A stretch of 64,000 nt of DNA from Pichia kudriavzevii (GCF_003054445.1 NC_042508.1:930001-994000); one strand, 5' to 3'; positions 19,148 to 28,754 are shown, counted from the first letter of the stretch. A program made the numbers and translations. The notes: a model not told the origin generated them from the sequence alone.

Positions 19148-20387
19148 TATCTGTTTGGAAAAGAGAAGGGGAAGATAGAGGTGACGCAAACTGATCTGAT
19201 GAGTTGACGAATTGAGGAGGGTGGAGGGAGGGCCAAATAATAGATACCTACAACTGTATAATGTAAAGTGAATGTGGGTAAATAAATGAGGGAGGTAGAA
19301 ATGAGGAAAAAAAAAAGGGTTAGAGGAAACACGGGAGGAATTTTTACATTTTGGGGGATGCAGCGAGTGCGACGAGCGTAATGCGGAAAGTTGGCATTTC
19401 CGAGGGGGGGGGGATTTGTGGGGAACAACCGGGGCCGCCGACGATCCAGAAGGGCGAGGGGGGGGGGAAAGGGGGGACATTCTAACCGAGACAGTTTTTA
19501 GTGTAGGCTTTTCCCAGCGAATTTGGTGTCAATGCGACACGGAGTTGCAGCGCAGCGTGCACCGAAAGAGATAGATCAGGGCCAGTTGCACTGTATACAA
19601 GTTCTTACCATTATGGCTGGTTGGTTCATACCATGTTGCAATTGTATGTATTCGTATATGTGTATTGGAATTGGTGTGTATGTATGTATTTGTGTATACC
19701 ACTCACGTACATGTCAGCGTGCGTCCCCCCACCTCCCCGTATTGTTGATATGAGGAATCCATCCCGGAGAACGGCCTGGTTACGTAATGCCCCGGAGATT
19801 ATAATAGAAGGTTCTTAATATCGACATTTCCCGCAAGGTTTGATTTTTCTATTCCTTGCAGAGTAGACAACGCTTGCTGTTTTTTACATATACTGTTATA
19901 GTTGCTGCTGCTGCTACTGCTACTGCTATTACTACTGTCAATGTCGACAACTCCTCTCCGAGCATATACACATCCTGGAGCTACTGTTCAGCATGCACAC
20001 ACGAGTAGATAAACAGATATAGGTGTGTGAATGAGCGTATGTTGGTAGGTGCAGACACCCATCGCAGGAGGACGTGCGATGTCGGGCCCGGAAGAAGAGA
20101 AAAGTAAATGGTTGAGGAGGGCTCAGCTGGATCGAGGGGTTAACAAGGATCACTTTTAATTTTTGGATTTTTTTTTTTTTTTTTTTTTGCTCCAAAGTAA
20201 AAGTAAATGGTTGGAGTAATTATATATACCAGTGTGTAATGCACGAATTGTATAGGGAAGTTGGGTGGAAGGAAGGGGGGGGGAGACCTGTCGGTATTGG
20301 CGTGCGGGCTGGTGTCCGTGTCCGTGTGCGGGGCCGGGGCCGCGTATGGCGAAGGAAGGGGGGGGGGGAGAGGGAGTATAGTCTAGG
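19148..20387. promoter_or_regulatory. IDH1 upstream region with poly-G tracts and CCAAT boxes
   Basis: 1.24 kb upstream of IDH1, containing homopolymeric G runs at 19404-19413, 19458-19467, 20275-20283 and 20358-20368, a GCT/ACT repeat near 19903-19935 and a T run near 20169-20188. ATTGG (CCAAT on the minus strand) occurs at 19664-19668, 19670-19674 and about 20297. CCAAT is the Hap2/3/4/5 site known to activate TCA-cycle genes; use here is inference. Confidence 0.5.
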
Positions 20388-21116
20388 TCAGTTTAGGAAA
20401 AATGGGTTTTCGGCTGCGTATTCGGCAACGAGACGGTCGAGAAACGCGGGTTCGAGTCTGGTGCGGGCCATCCGTCGCAGCTCAGATGCTGATGTCTTGC
20501 CAATAAAGAAAAATAGCCATTCCAAACACCGAACTCGCACTTGATCTTGAGAATGTTTGTTTGAATATCCGTTATTGGAGAAATTTGAGCTGAGCCCTCC
20601 AGTGTCTAACAATGTAACAACTCCATCGAATATTTGCATTTCCTTGACGAGGATGTTGAAATTGACCGTACCTGAATCTCCAAGAGAGAGGGCCACACTA
20701 AGGAGTAGATTCTCACACACAAGATGTGTACTGTTGGCGTCGATGTTACCGCCAGCTCCAAAGCGGGTAATGTTAGCAACCACCTGTGCAAGGTCACGTC
20801 TAGTGGCGAGCCGGCGGCTCTCTGGGTGTAGGAGAAGCACCCCGCGTAGAAGCGGGTACATCTGCAGTTGCAGAGACAATGGCAACGTTGATGGCGATGG
20901 CGATGTCGTGGAGTGGAGAAGGAGCGGTAACAAGAGTCGTGCAAGGGAATACTGGAGATGGCGTGTCTGCACATCAAGAAAGGCCTTCTCTAAATTCGTG
21001 TCCATGCATACTCCTAACAGCAACTTCTCCAAGTGCTCAACCCCCTCGGCAATGACATCACTGTCAATAGAACCGAGCTGGTCTACAATATCTGCAACTT
21101 CTCTTTCGAGTCCCAT
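20388..21116 (-). CDS. Cdc14/SIN-component-like helical protein
   Basis: 242-aa helical protein resembling the S. pombe Cdc14 family of septation initiation network subunits (not the Cdc14 phosphatase), which bind the Sid1 kinase. The support is the overall size and the pattern: an N-terminal leucine-rich helix (IAEGVEHLEKLLLGVC), LQYSLARLLLPLLL, LLRGVLLLHPESRRL, MQIFDGVVTLLD and a C-terminal VRVRCLEWLFFFIGKT. This is recalled similarity, not a tested match. The start ATG is at 21116. The gene is divergent from the NIPA-like gene, with 746 bp of repeat-rich sequence between. It has higher GC and more Arg/Leu codons of CGN/CTN type than its neighbours. Confidence 0.55.
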   Translation of the reverse strand: MGLEREVADIVDQLGSIDSDVIAEGVEHLEKLLLGVCMDTNLEKAFLDVQTRHLQYSLARLLLPLLLHSTTSPSPSTLPLSLQLQMYPLLRGVLLLHPESRRLATRRDLAQVVANITRFGAGGNIDANSTHLVCENLLLSVALSLGDSGTVNFNILVKEMQIFDGVVTLLDTGGLSSNFSNNGYSNKHSQDQVRVRCLEWLFFFIGKTSASELRRMARTRLEPAFLDRLVAEYAAENPFFLN

Positions 21117-21862
21117 TGTAGTGGTTGTGCAACAATAGCAGTACTAATTGTGGTAGGTATACATCCTTATAGCCAAACTAACAATAGTATCACTTGTTGT
21201 AGTTGTATTTTCGCATGGATGTGTTTTTTTTTTCCATACGCCACGGCTGAGCTCTGGCAGCAGACACTCTCCAGCAGCGCCAAACACGTGCAACCGTGTG
21301 GCGCAGTGCGCGAGACTGGGGTGCTATTTTTCCTTTTTTCCGATTTTCTCTATTTTTCCTATTTTTCCTATTTTTCCTATTTTTCCTATTTTTCCGATTT
21401 TTCTCTATTTTCTCTATTTTCTCTATTTTCTCTATTTTTCCTATTTTTCCTATTTTTCCTATTTTTCCGATTTTCCCTATTTTCCCTATTTTTCTCCCTT
21501 CCCCTTCCAAGGAACAGGCGTACATTTTCGCGCGCTCTTTGTAACAGATTCTCATTGACCTTGTCCTCGCCTCTTTTAGAGGACATTTGTCGCGAGCCCG
21601 AAAAATCTACACTTGTAACCGCAAAGACTTGTCAGAATAAATTCAATCCAAACGCAAAAGCAATTGAAAACAAGGCTGTGCTAGCTAACATGATTTACCC
21701 CCCCTCCACGTCTACGAGTCTGTTTCAATTCCTGTACTGTTATTGTCACTGTCAATATTACCAACACGAAATAGCTTATATTGCGAGTCCATTCAGCCAC
21801 CCTGCACAACAGTTGATCTTCTCCCCCTCCCATCCCCCCATATCCCCCCACTCTGACTGCCA
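21117..21862. other. Divergent promoter region with pyrimidine minisatellite
   Basis: 746 bp between divergent genes. Holds the TTTTTCCTA-type repeat (annotated separately), a C-rich run near 21694-21702, and C-rich tracts 21825-21850 just before the NIPA-like start. Frames through the repeat encode SYF or KIG-type repeats and are judged artefacts. Confidence 0.6.
21340..21500. repeat. Pyrimidine minisatellite, units TTTTTCCTA and TTTTCTCTA
   Basis: About 160 bp of strand-biased C/T with an A or GA about every nine bases. Units alternate among TTTTTCCTA, TTTTCTCTA, TTTTTCCGA and TTTTCCCTA, so blocks of variant units are arranged in runs, suggesting repeated slippage or unequal exchange. Confidence 0.9.
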
Positions 21863-23440
21863 ATGAAGTCCCATATCGTGCTTGGTTGCGTCGCAGCAGT
21901 GGTCTCCTCCGCAGCACAGTCAATAGGCCTCATTCTACAGAGGAAATCGTACTTATCCCCTTCTAGCGAGTCATCCTCCTCGTGGTATAATACCAACAGA
22001 CAGCTTTGGCACCTTGGGCTCTTTCTTTTTCTATCGGCTAACATCTTTGGCTCCTCCATACAAATCACATCCTTGCCCCTGATTCTATTGTCTCCACTGC
22101 AATCCATCGGGTTGGTCTTTAACACCCTCTTCCATTCCATTCTACTGGACGAAGAGTTCACAGACTACTCCCTCTATGGGTCCATCCTTATAGCACTCGG
22201 CGCAGTGCTGACGGCGTACACGGGAGGCTACCTGGTGGAACCCGACCATAACTTGTCCCAGTTTCTGCAGTTCGCTAGGGGCAGCCTATTCAGATCATGG
22301 GTGTTCTCCAATGTGGCTATTGTGTCTATACTTTCTGCATGGATCTTGCTCATCAATTCCCAGCTCAACCGCAACTTCATAACCTTGTCTTTGCATAACA
22401 ACCAATTTCTAATCGCAAGGTGGTTGACCGCCCTCTTCTCCCTCTCGCCTCAAGAGTTACAAAAGCTGAAAGGTTGCTTGTACGGCTCCATATCAGGTAT
22501 CTTGTCTGCATATTCCTTATTGATGGCAAAGTCAAGCATAGATATCCTCATTGATACTTTCTCCAATAAAAATTGGACATCCTTGTTGAATTTCTCAGCC
22601 TTCTCGATTGTCTTGATCTTCGTCTCTTTGGGATTGTCCCAACTCTTCCTATTGAATAAGGGACTGCAAAATATATCGACTTCCATCCTTTACCCCCTAG
22701 TGTTTTTTATTTTCAACCTGACAAGTATTTCCAACTCGTTGATTTTCTACCAACAGCTCGACCAAATCACCATTTTTTTGTTTCTCTCCCTATTGGTAGG
22801 CTCCCTGTCAATCATCTCAGGTGTCTTCTTGCTATCCAAAAATAAATGCCAGGACCAGCCAATCAAACTACCAACTTCACCGGCTTCAGTCGCACCTTCC
22901 CCCACGGATTCCCATTATGTCTCCTTCAATTCACTACGTGACTTGAATCCCTCAGATGACGATTCAGTGGATAACGACAACTTCCTACAGCCAATCATTG
23001 GCAAAATCAAAAAACAATCGAGTACCTCCGATTTGATGCCTTCCTCGTATAAATCTTCAATATCCTTCTCAATAAAAAATCTCTCAAACTCCCTCAATAA
23101 TAGCTATAACCATAATCACAACCACAATCATAGCTATACCAATAACCACAGCCATAATCAAAGCCTAAATTACAACTCGTCCCAATGGAAGGACGACGAC
23201 TATAACCCAAATAATACGTTCAACTATTCTGCAAACAATACTCTTGAAGAAATCCAAAATCAAATGGCAGCATATACAGATGAACCAAAATCCCCAATTC
23301 GTTTGCCAAAGCGACAAGATTTGGATACAAAGAAATACCACGATCATTTGAAAAAAGTCTCCGAGTTGCAAGCCAACACCAAACATAAAAGAGTGTTATC
23401 CTATGAACAATCCTTGCTTCTTAACGAACTCAGAAAATAA
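21863..23440 (+). CDS. NIPA-like magnesium transporter with His/Asn-rich cytosolic tail
   Basis: 525-aa integral membrane protein. The N-terminal 330 residues hold about eight or nine hydrophobic segments. The opening (LGCVAAVVSSAAQSIGLILQ, then ANIFGSSIQITSLPLILLSP and SIGLVFNTLFHSILLDEEFT) matches the NIPA/DUF803 family, whose members transport Mg2+ and resemble drug/metabolite transporters. From about residue 335 the protein is hydrophilic, with Ser-rich and acidic sequence, and at about 413-435 a run of NHNHNHNH-type repeats. The C-terminus is basic and charged (DLDTKKYHDHLKKVSELQ). ATG at 21863 starts one residue pair before the first membrane helix. Direction of transport and substrate are not shown by sequence. 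Confidence 0.78.
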   Translation: MKSHIVLGCVAAVVSSAAQSIGLILQRKSYLSPSSESSSSWYNTNRQLWHLGLFLFLSANIFGSSIQITSLPLILLSPLQSIGLVFNTLFHSILLDEEFTDYSLYGSILIALGAVLTAYTGGYLVEPDHNLSQFLQFARGSLFRSWVFSNVAIVSILSAWILLINSQLNRNFITLSLHNNQFLIARWLTALFSLSPQELQKLKGCLYGSISGILSAYSLLMAKSSIDILIDTFSNKNWTSLLNFSAFSIVLIFVSLGLSQLFLLNKGLQNISTSILYPLVFFIFNLTSISNSLIFYQQLDQITIFLFLSLLVGSLSIISGVFLLSKNKCQDQPIKLPTSPASVAPSPTDSHYVSFNSLRDLNPSDDDSVDNDNFLQPIIGKIKKQSSTSDLMPSSYKSSISFSIKNLSNSLNNSYNHNHNHNHSYTNNHSHNQSLNYNSSQWKDDDYNPNNTFNYSANNTLEEIQNQMAAYTDEPKSPIRLPKRQDLDTKKYHDHLKKVSELQANTKHKRVLSYEQSLLLNELRK

Positions 23441-23604
23441 CACTTACATACACCCATTAACTTATTCATTTATTGTTTTGCTAGTTACCGTATTTGTTCT
23501 CTTCCTTCTTCTTTTACTACATAATCGCTACTTTATTGTATATAATCTTCTTTCCGATCCTCTTCTTCTGCTTTCTAACTGCCCATCTCACCCTTACATT
23601 CATC

Positions 23605-24300
23605 TTAAATGCCTTTACCTTCTTCCTCAACGGGAACTGTGAAAGCTCCGGTTAAAAACATTGCAGGCTCGTCCAGATTATGGTGTTGATAACTCAACAC
23701 ACAAACACCTCCGGCGTCTAACATGAACTTGGGATTTCTGCTGATGGGAATATCAATCCATCTAGCAGCAAAGCATCTTAAAATGTGGCCATGCGCAACA
23801 ACTACGACATCACATGATTCATTTCTATCCATATACTCCTTGTGGATCGCTCTGATTTTTGCAATCAGTCTGTCGATACGCTTACGAACATCTTCACTAT
23901 CTTCACCATTTTCACAGCCATACTCCCAGATGTTCCAATCTTCTCCCAATCCTCTACTTTTGCGTAACTCAATGATTTCCTTTGTCAACAGACCCTCGTA
24001 ATCACCATATTCCCATTCTCTGATATCTTCATCAATCTCGCTTTTCAAATCGTAGCCTTTGAACACCAAATCTCTTGTTTCTATTGCACGTTTCCGTGGA
24101 GAAGTAATGATCAATTTAACATCATCCGAGTGGATCAACGTGTATCCATCCTTCGAAACTAAATACTTACCGGTGATTTCCATTTGCTTCACACCGAATG
24201 GAGTGAGTGAGAGATCAGTATGTGATGTGTACTGCCCTGTCTTGGACCATGCAGTTTGCCCATGTCTAATCAAAATACAACGTGGTGTATGCGATGGCAT
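23605..24300 (-). CDS. SHB17: Sedoheptulose-1,7-bisphosphatase, histidine phosphatase family
   Basis: 231-aa cytosolic phosphatase. The catalytic RHG motif is at residues 12-14 (LIRHGQTAWSKTGQYTSHTD), followed by LTPFGVKQM, TSPRKRAIET and the second catalytic His in VVVAHGHILRCFAARW. The N-terminus TPRCILIRHGQT and the WSKTGQYT segment match S. cerevisiae Shb17 (YKR043C), which hydrolyses sedoheptulose-1,7-bisphosphate to feed ribose synthesis without oxidative loss of carbon. Its 3' end is convergent with the NIPA-like gene, leaving about 165 bp between. ATG at 24300. Confidence 0.9.
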   Translation of the reverse strand: MPSHTPRCILIRHGQTAWSKTGQYTSHTDLSLTPFGVKQMEITGKYLVSKDGYTLIHSDDVKLIITSPRKRAIETRDLVFKGYDLKSEIDEDIREWEYGDYEGLLTKEIIELRKSRGLGEDWNIWEYGCENGEDSEDVRKRIDRLIAKIRAIHKEYMDRNESCDVVVVAHGHILRCFAARWIDIPISRNPKFMLDAGGVCVLSYQHHNLDEPAMFLTGAFTVPVEEEGKGI

Positions 24301-25204
24301 TGCTGATTACCCAATTACTTACTCAAAGAGATTCTTAAACAAAAAGGAAGAAACAGACGTTGGGAGGGGTTTGAATCTCATCGGACAGTCTATTTCTCAC
24401 TAGTAGTGAAATTGTCATTTCCCTCGGAGATGTGGATCCCGTTAACAGAATCCAACGTCGAAGACAAGATGACACCGAAAACGATTTCCAATTGGTTTCA
24501 AATGTCAAGTAAGTAGACGGTGTGCACGGTGTATGCATACGTTACACTTTTGTATATACATGTTCAGACTGTACAGATTTATTACTGCATCCATAAGTTT
24601 AACTTTTTTTTGGAATGGAAAGCTTATAGTGTCGACCAATTTGCTCGGGTTTGACGATTGACAAATACATAGATGGAAAAAGGGAAAAAAACGCAAACGA
24701 AATTTTCGTGTCTAAGAAACCATCTCTTCAATTATGAACAATCAAATATCACATTTTAATTCCAACGTCTTTGCTGTTGCATTGAAAGACAGTACAAGAT
24801 GGGCGTAAGTCGTATGCCTCCCAATCCGTTAACTCATAAACATTAACTCAACAAGACAAAAAGTGTAACCACACGCACCCATTGCGGCTTACAAAAGTAG
24901 ACCCCAACAATCCATCAATTGATTTGAAGGTATATTAGATACAGCCGGTTGGAAAACTGTCCAATGAAAGGCTAAGCAAATGGAATGATGCAAAAGCTTA
25001 CTCCGGGCACCACTATGGTATGCAAAAAACCTCCGAACCACTTACAACCGTGTAAGTTATAATCTATTTTCTTTTTCAATGAAAAATTATTAATTACATA
25101 CTGTATTGGTCATGAAATTTCACTATAAAAGGGTGCTGAAAAATCCTTCAAAAATGTCAGGATTGAACCATATTTAGTAGGTAAGATCAACTGCGATAAC
25201 CAAA
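24301..25204. other. Divergent promoter region, SHB17 / CobW gene
   Basis: 904 bp. No gene is supported. Two short plus-strand open segments followed by GTAAGT (about 24510 and 24804) could be mistaken for first exons, but I find no matching downstream exon. A TATA-like ACTATAAAAG occurs at about 25123-25132, some 75 bp upstream of the CobW-gene start. Confidence 0.45.
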
Positions 25205-26809
25205 ATGACTGTTGCGTATCAACGGGACGAACCAATTCCTGTCACACTTATTTCTGGATTTTTAGGTAGTGGAAAAACTACATTATTAGAAAACATCCTA
25301 AAACAAGAACATGGATACAAGATTGCAGTTATTATTAATGATATTTCTAGTTTAAATATTGATGCATCATTAATTAAGAACCACAAGATTGTTACAACTG
25401 AGGAGAAAGTCATCCAGTTCCAAAATGGTTGTATATGTTGTACATTACGTGGTGATTTGCTTGAAGAATTAATTAAAGTTTGTAAGGGTGACCAATTCGA
25501 CTACATCATCATTGAGAGTACCGGTATCGGAGAACCGATGCAGGTTGCAGAAACATTCACCCAGGAATTCTCCGAGTTAATGGCTGAAACTGCAGGTAAC
25601 GAGGAAGATATTGGTATCCTAAAAGAAATCGTCCAAATGGGTGGATTGAATAAATTGGCGAGATTAGACACTTGCATTACTGTTGTTGACGCTGTCAATT
25701 TTTCAAATGATATTGAAACAACAGATTACTTGGCTGATAGATGGGGGTCTAAAAACAACAGCATGAGTGAGGAAGATCGTACGGTGACCGATTTATTGGT
25801 TGATCAAATCGAGTTTTCTGATTTGATCATTATCAATAAAGTTGATGGTGTCTCAAAGAGGATGTTGAAAAAGATCAAAAAGATTGTCCATACTTTGAAC
25901 CCTGTCGCTCGTATAATCACAACCAACTATTCCAAAGTTAGTAATGATAAACTGTTAAATACTCGTTTGTTTAACTTTACGAAGGCTTTGACGTCCCCTG
26001 GTTGGTTGAGAAGTTTAGATGAATCCAACAACAGGATTGGTTATGGTAATGATTTGGAAAAGAATAGAGTTACTCCTAAGCCTGAAACTGAGGAATATGG
26101 TATCAACAATTTTGTTTATAGAGCACGGAAACCTTTTCACCCTCAAAGATTGTACGACACATTGTGTGATAAGTTTCAAATCATTGAGAGAATCAACTTG
26201 CCTGAAGCAGATGGTGTTGACGAAAACGTGAGTGAAGAGGAAGACGAAGAACAAGAGGAAGAAGGTAATGAACAAGAAGGAGAAAAAGAGGATGAAGAGA
26301 ATGGGGAAGGAGAAGAAGGAGAAGATGATGATGATGAGGAGGAGGAGGAGGAAGGCCAGGAGCTAACCAAGGAGGAAATGTTAAGAAACAAGAGAAACTC
26401 TCCTCTCAATCATGTCGTCAGATCCAAAGGTTTCTTCTGGTTAGCAACAAGATATATTTTACGTGGTGAATGGAGTTCTGCTGGATCAATGTTAACATTT
26501 AGTGCAGGAACACCATGGTTTGGAGCAATGGCTAAAGAATACTGGCCCCAAGATCCTGAGACCGTGGCCTCTGTCAGAGCTGACTTTGAGGGAGTCCATG
26601 AAGACAGGAGAAATGAAATTGTTTTCATTGGGTTCAAGATCAATCCTGCTAAAATTAAAGCATTGTTTGACAGTTGTCTATTGACTGATGAAGAGTACGA
26701 GGAATTCAACAAAGTTGCGTCCCAACGTGACCTAGTGAAAATCGAAAAAGAGTTGTCCACAATGTACGAAGATGGATTCGAAGATTGGGACTTTATCCAA
26801 GAAGAATAA
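25205..26809 (+). CDS. CobW/COG0523 GTPase, ZigA/ZagA-type putative zinc metallochaperone
   Basis: 534-aa G3E GTPase. The P-loop is SGFLGSGKTTLLENIL (about residues 18-33); the metal-binding CxCC lies in QNGCICCTLRGDLLEEL (about 75-90); a switch segment ESTGIGEPMQVAETF follows, and the nucleotide-specificity NKVD is near 218. The CobW C-terminal domain contains RKPFHPQRLYDTL and VRSKGFFWLATR..GEWSSAGSML. The combination of VIINDISSLNIDASL and SKGFFWLATR resembles the bacterial ZigA/ZagA (YciC) branch more than the eukaryotic ZNG1 branch, whose N-terminal CPELVPI motif is absent. An acidic insert of about 60 residues (nt 26225-26375, mostly Glu/Asp) splits the C-terminal domain. Metal identity and client are inference. 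Confidence 0.82.
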   Translation: MTVAYQRDEPIPVTLISGFLGSGKTTLLENILKQEHGYKIAVIINDISSLNIDASLIKNHKIVTTEEKVIQFQNGCICCTLRGDLLEELIKVCKGDQFDYIIIESTGIGEPMQVAETFTQEFSELMAETAGNEEDIGILKEIVQMGGLNKLARLDTCITVVDAVNFSNDIETTDYLADRWGSKNNSMSEEDRTVTDLLVDQIEFSDLIIINKVDGVSKRMLKKIKKIVHTLNPVARIITTNYSKVSNDKLLNTRLFNFTKALTSPGWLRSLDESNNRIGYGNDLEKNRVTPKPETEEYGINNFVYRARKPFHPQRLYDTLCDKFQIIERINLPEADGVDENVSEEEDEEQEEEGNEQEGEKEDEENGEGEEGEDDDDEEEEEEGQELTKEEMLRNKRNSPLNHVVRSKGFFWLATRYILRGEWSSAGSMLTFSAGTPWFGAMAKEYWPQDPETVASVRADFEGVHEDRRNEIVFIGFKINPAKIKALFDSCLLTDEEYEEFNKVASQRDLVKIEKELSTMYEDGFEDWDFIQEE

Positions 26810-27179
26810 ATCTCTTTGTAAATACACTTGTAAATTACTAGTACTCGAATGTAAACTCTCATCACAATAAAAAAGATTGGCCACTTGTTACCAAATCATC
26901 ACTTTTCTAATATATAGGAGGCCTTAAACACCGCACGCTTTCCCGTTAGGGCAAGTTTTACGCGCGGCGCAATTTCGTTTATCTTGACATGTTCAATGCC
27001 ATCTCAAATGAAGATAATGGATAATATCACTACTACAATGTGAGACTCAAACCCGGATAAGAATAAAGGATGTATATAACAATGCAACCTCTGCTCTGTT
27101 GAAACTGTGCTCTGTTAAAACAATGCTCTTTATGGTGGGGGTTCTTTCCTGTCTCTATTGATTTTCCAACAATAATACC
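26810..27179 (+). promoter_or_regulatory. Upstream region of Dal5-like permease copy 1, GATA motifs
   Basis: GATAA motifs are seen at 26979-26983 (as TTATC), 27013-27018, 27020-27025 and a full GATAAG at 27056-27061, about 120 bp before the start. GATAAG is the Gln3/Gat1 nitrogen-catabolite-repression site of S. cerevisiae; its use here is inference from the transporter family. Confidence 0.4.
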
Positions 27180-28754
27180 ATGTCCGATATAGAGAAAGAA
27201 CAAACTAGCGTGGACATCATCCCGACATTCTCAAAGGATAATCTAGACCCACATGCTGTGCTTTCCCATGTTGTTTCCATTGATGGCAGAGTCGTTGATG
27301 TCACTGGTGACGTTGACGAGGCCATGAAATATGCATTTGACGCTGAAGAGGTGGAACTGACCGATGAACAAGCCCGCAAGCTACTTTTCAAGATTGACAT
27401 CTACTTGTTGCCTCTGATCTGTTTGCTCTATTCGATCCAGTTTATGGATAAGGTTTCTTCTTCGTCGGCCTCTGTTATGGGTTTGCGTACATACTATCAC
27501 ATGCATGGCACGCAATATTCTTGGGTGGGTTCGTCCTTCTACTTGGGTTACTTGATTTTGGAAATTCCAATGTCCATGATATTGCAGAGATTTCCAGTTG
27601 CTAAAACTATTGGTATAATTGTGGTGATTTGGGGTGCCATTTTGTGTTTGCATGCTGCAGCTTCCAACTACCCAGGCCTCATAACGTTGAGAACACTACT
27701 TGGTATCTTTGAATCGGGGGTCACACCAGCAATGGTGATCATCACCGGTCAATGGTACAAGGCAGAAGAACAGTTCCTCAGGACGGCCATCTGGTTTGCG
27801 TGTAATGGGCTAGGAACCATTCTTGGCTCGTCCATCGCCTACGGCTTGGCCATCAGGATGAACTCGTACAGCATCGAAGCGTTCAAGGTGTTGTTCATCG
27901 TCATTGGCTGCATGACCATCTCAGTTGGTGTGATGATCTTCTTCCACATTCCAGATCTTCCGGTGAAGGCCTGGTTCTTAAACAAAACGGAAAAGAAACA
28001 GGTTGTTCTCAGAATTAAGTCAAACCAACAAGGTTTTGGTAATAAGCATTTCAAGCTTCACCAGCTAAAGGAAGCACTTTTGGATATCAACACGTGGATC
28101 TTTTTCTTCTGGGCTATAGCTGCAAATATACCTAATGGTGCACTAACGAATTTTGGTAACATTCTACTCTCAGATACGTTTGGGTATTCTGCTACAAAGA
28201 GTATGTTGATGAACATGCCCACAGGCGCAGTGGAGATCGTGGGCTGTATTCTTTTTGCTTGGATGATAAAGTTTGTGAGACATAAACTTGCCGTCTCTTT
28301 ACTTACCACCATTATTACTTTGGCTGGAATTTGTATGTTAGCTTTTGCGAAGCAATCACCACATTCTAGATTGGCCGGCTATTATCTTGTTTTTATAGCA
28401 CCAGTGGCAACCATATGTGCATTATCCTGTTTCACATCAAACGTAGCGGGCCACACCAAGAAGATTACAGTCAATGCAATTTATTTGATTGGCTACTGTA
28501 CCGGTAACTTGATTGGGCCACAGACCTTCATTGCAAAACAGGCTCCTGAATATAGGGGAGGCCAGATAGCAATGGTTGCGTGCTATGCAATTGCTGTTGT
28601 TCTTAATGGTTGGGTTTATTACAACTACTGGTCCGAAAACAAAAGAAGAGATTCATTACTTGTCGAAGGTAAGATTGATATTCCACACATTGAAAACATT
28701 GAATTTGCAGACTTGACCGACAGGGAGAACGTTACTTTTAGATACCATTTATAA
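27180..28754 (+). CDS. Dal5-family (anion:cation symporter) MFS permease, copy 1
   Basis: 524-aa transporter with about 12 hydrophobic segments and cytosolic N- and C-termini. The family pattern is visible: LPLICLLYSIQFMDKVSSSS in helix 1, YSWVGSSFYLGYLILEIP in helix 2, LRTLLGIFESGVTPAMVIIT, and FRQ-type EEQFLRTAIWFACNGLGTIL. These match the allantoate/nicotinate/thiamine-type permeases (Dal5, Tna1, Thi73). The substrate cannot be read from sequence. A second copy lies 507 bp downstream in the same orientation. The block 27239-28221 is almost identical to copy 2, while the first 20 residues and last 175 residues differ more. Confidence 0.85.
   Translation: MSDIEKEQTSVDIIPTFSKDNLDPHAVLSHVVSIDGRVVDVTGDVDEAMKYAFDAEEVELTDEQARKLLFKIDIYLLPLICLLYSIQFMDKVSSSSASVMGLRTYYHMHGTQYSWVGSSFYLGYLILEIPMSMILQRFPVAKTIGIIVVIWGAILCLHAAASNYPGLITLRTLLGIFESGVTPAMVIITGQWYKAEEQFLRTAIWFACNGLGTILGSSIAYGLAIRMNSYSIEAFKVLFIVIGCMTISVGVMIFFHIPDLPVKAWFLNKTEKKQVVLRIKSNQQGFGNKHFKLHQLKEALLDINTWIFFFWAIAANIPNGALTNFGNILLSDTFGYSATKSMLMNMPTGAVEIVGCILFAWMIKFVRHKLAVSLLTTIITLAGICMLAFAKQSPHSRLAGYYLVFIAPVATICALSCFTSNVAGHTKKITVNAIYLIGYCTGNLIGPQTFIAKQAPEYRGGQIAMVACYAIAVVLNGWVYYNYWSENKRRDSLLVEGKIDIPHIENIEFADLTDRENVTFRYHL
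27239..28221 (+). repeat. Near-identical 983-bp block shared with 29326-30308
   Basis: By eye, about four substitutions separate the two copies across 983 bp (offset 2087), whereas flanking coding sequence is much more diverged. This is the pattern of recent gene conversion between tandem paralogues. Confidence 0.9.

Noticed and set aside
19148-19480. In-frame 111-residue N-terminal extension of IDH1 from an ATG at 19480
   Set aside because: The composition reflects C/T-rich promoter sequence, and the shorter start gives a normal presequence and family-typical length.
20440-20470. GGGTTCGAGTCTGGTGC resembling a tRNA T-arm
   Set aside because: It lies within the coding frame of the minus-strand Cdc14/SIN-like gene and lacks the other arms.
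21190-21590. ORFs with SYF, KIG or KNR repeats on both strands
   Set aside because: They are translations of the pyrimidine minisatellite in a promoter; no start context or conserved domain supports them.
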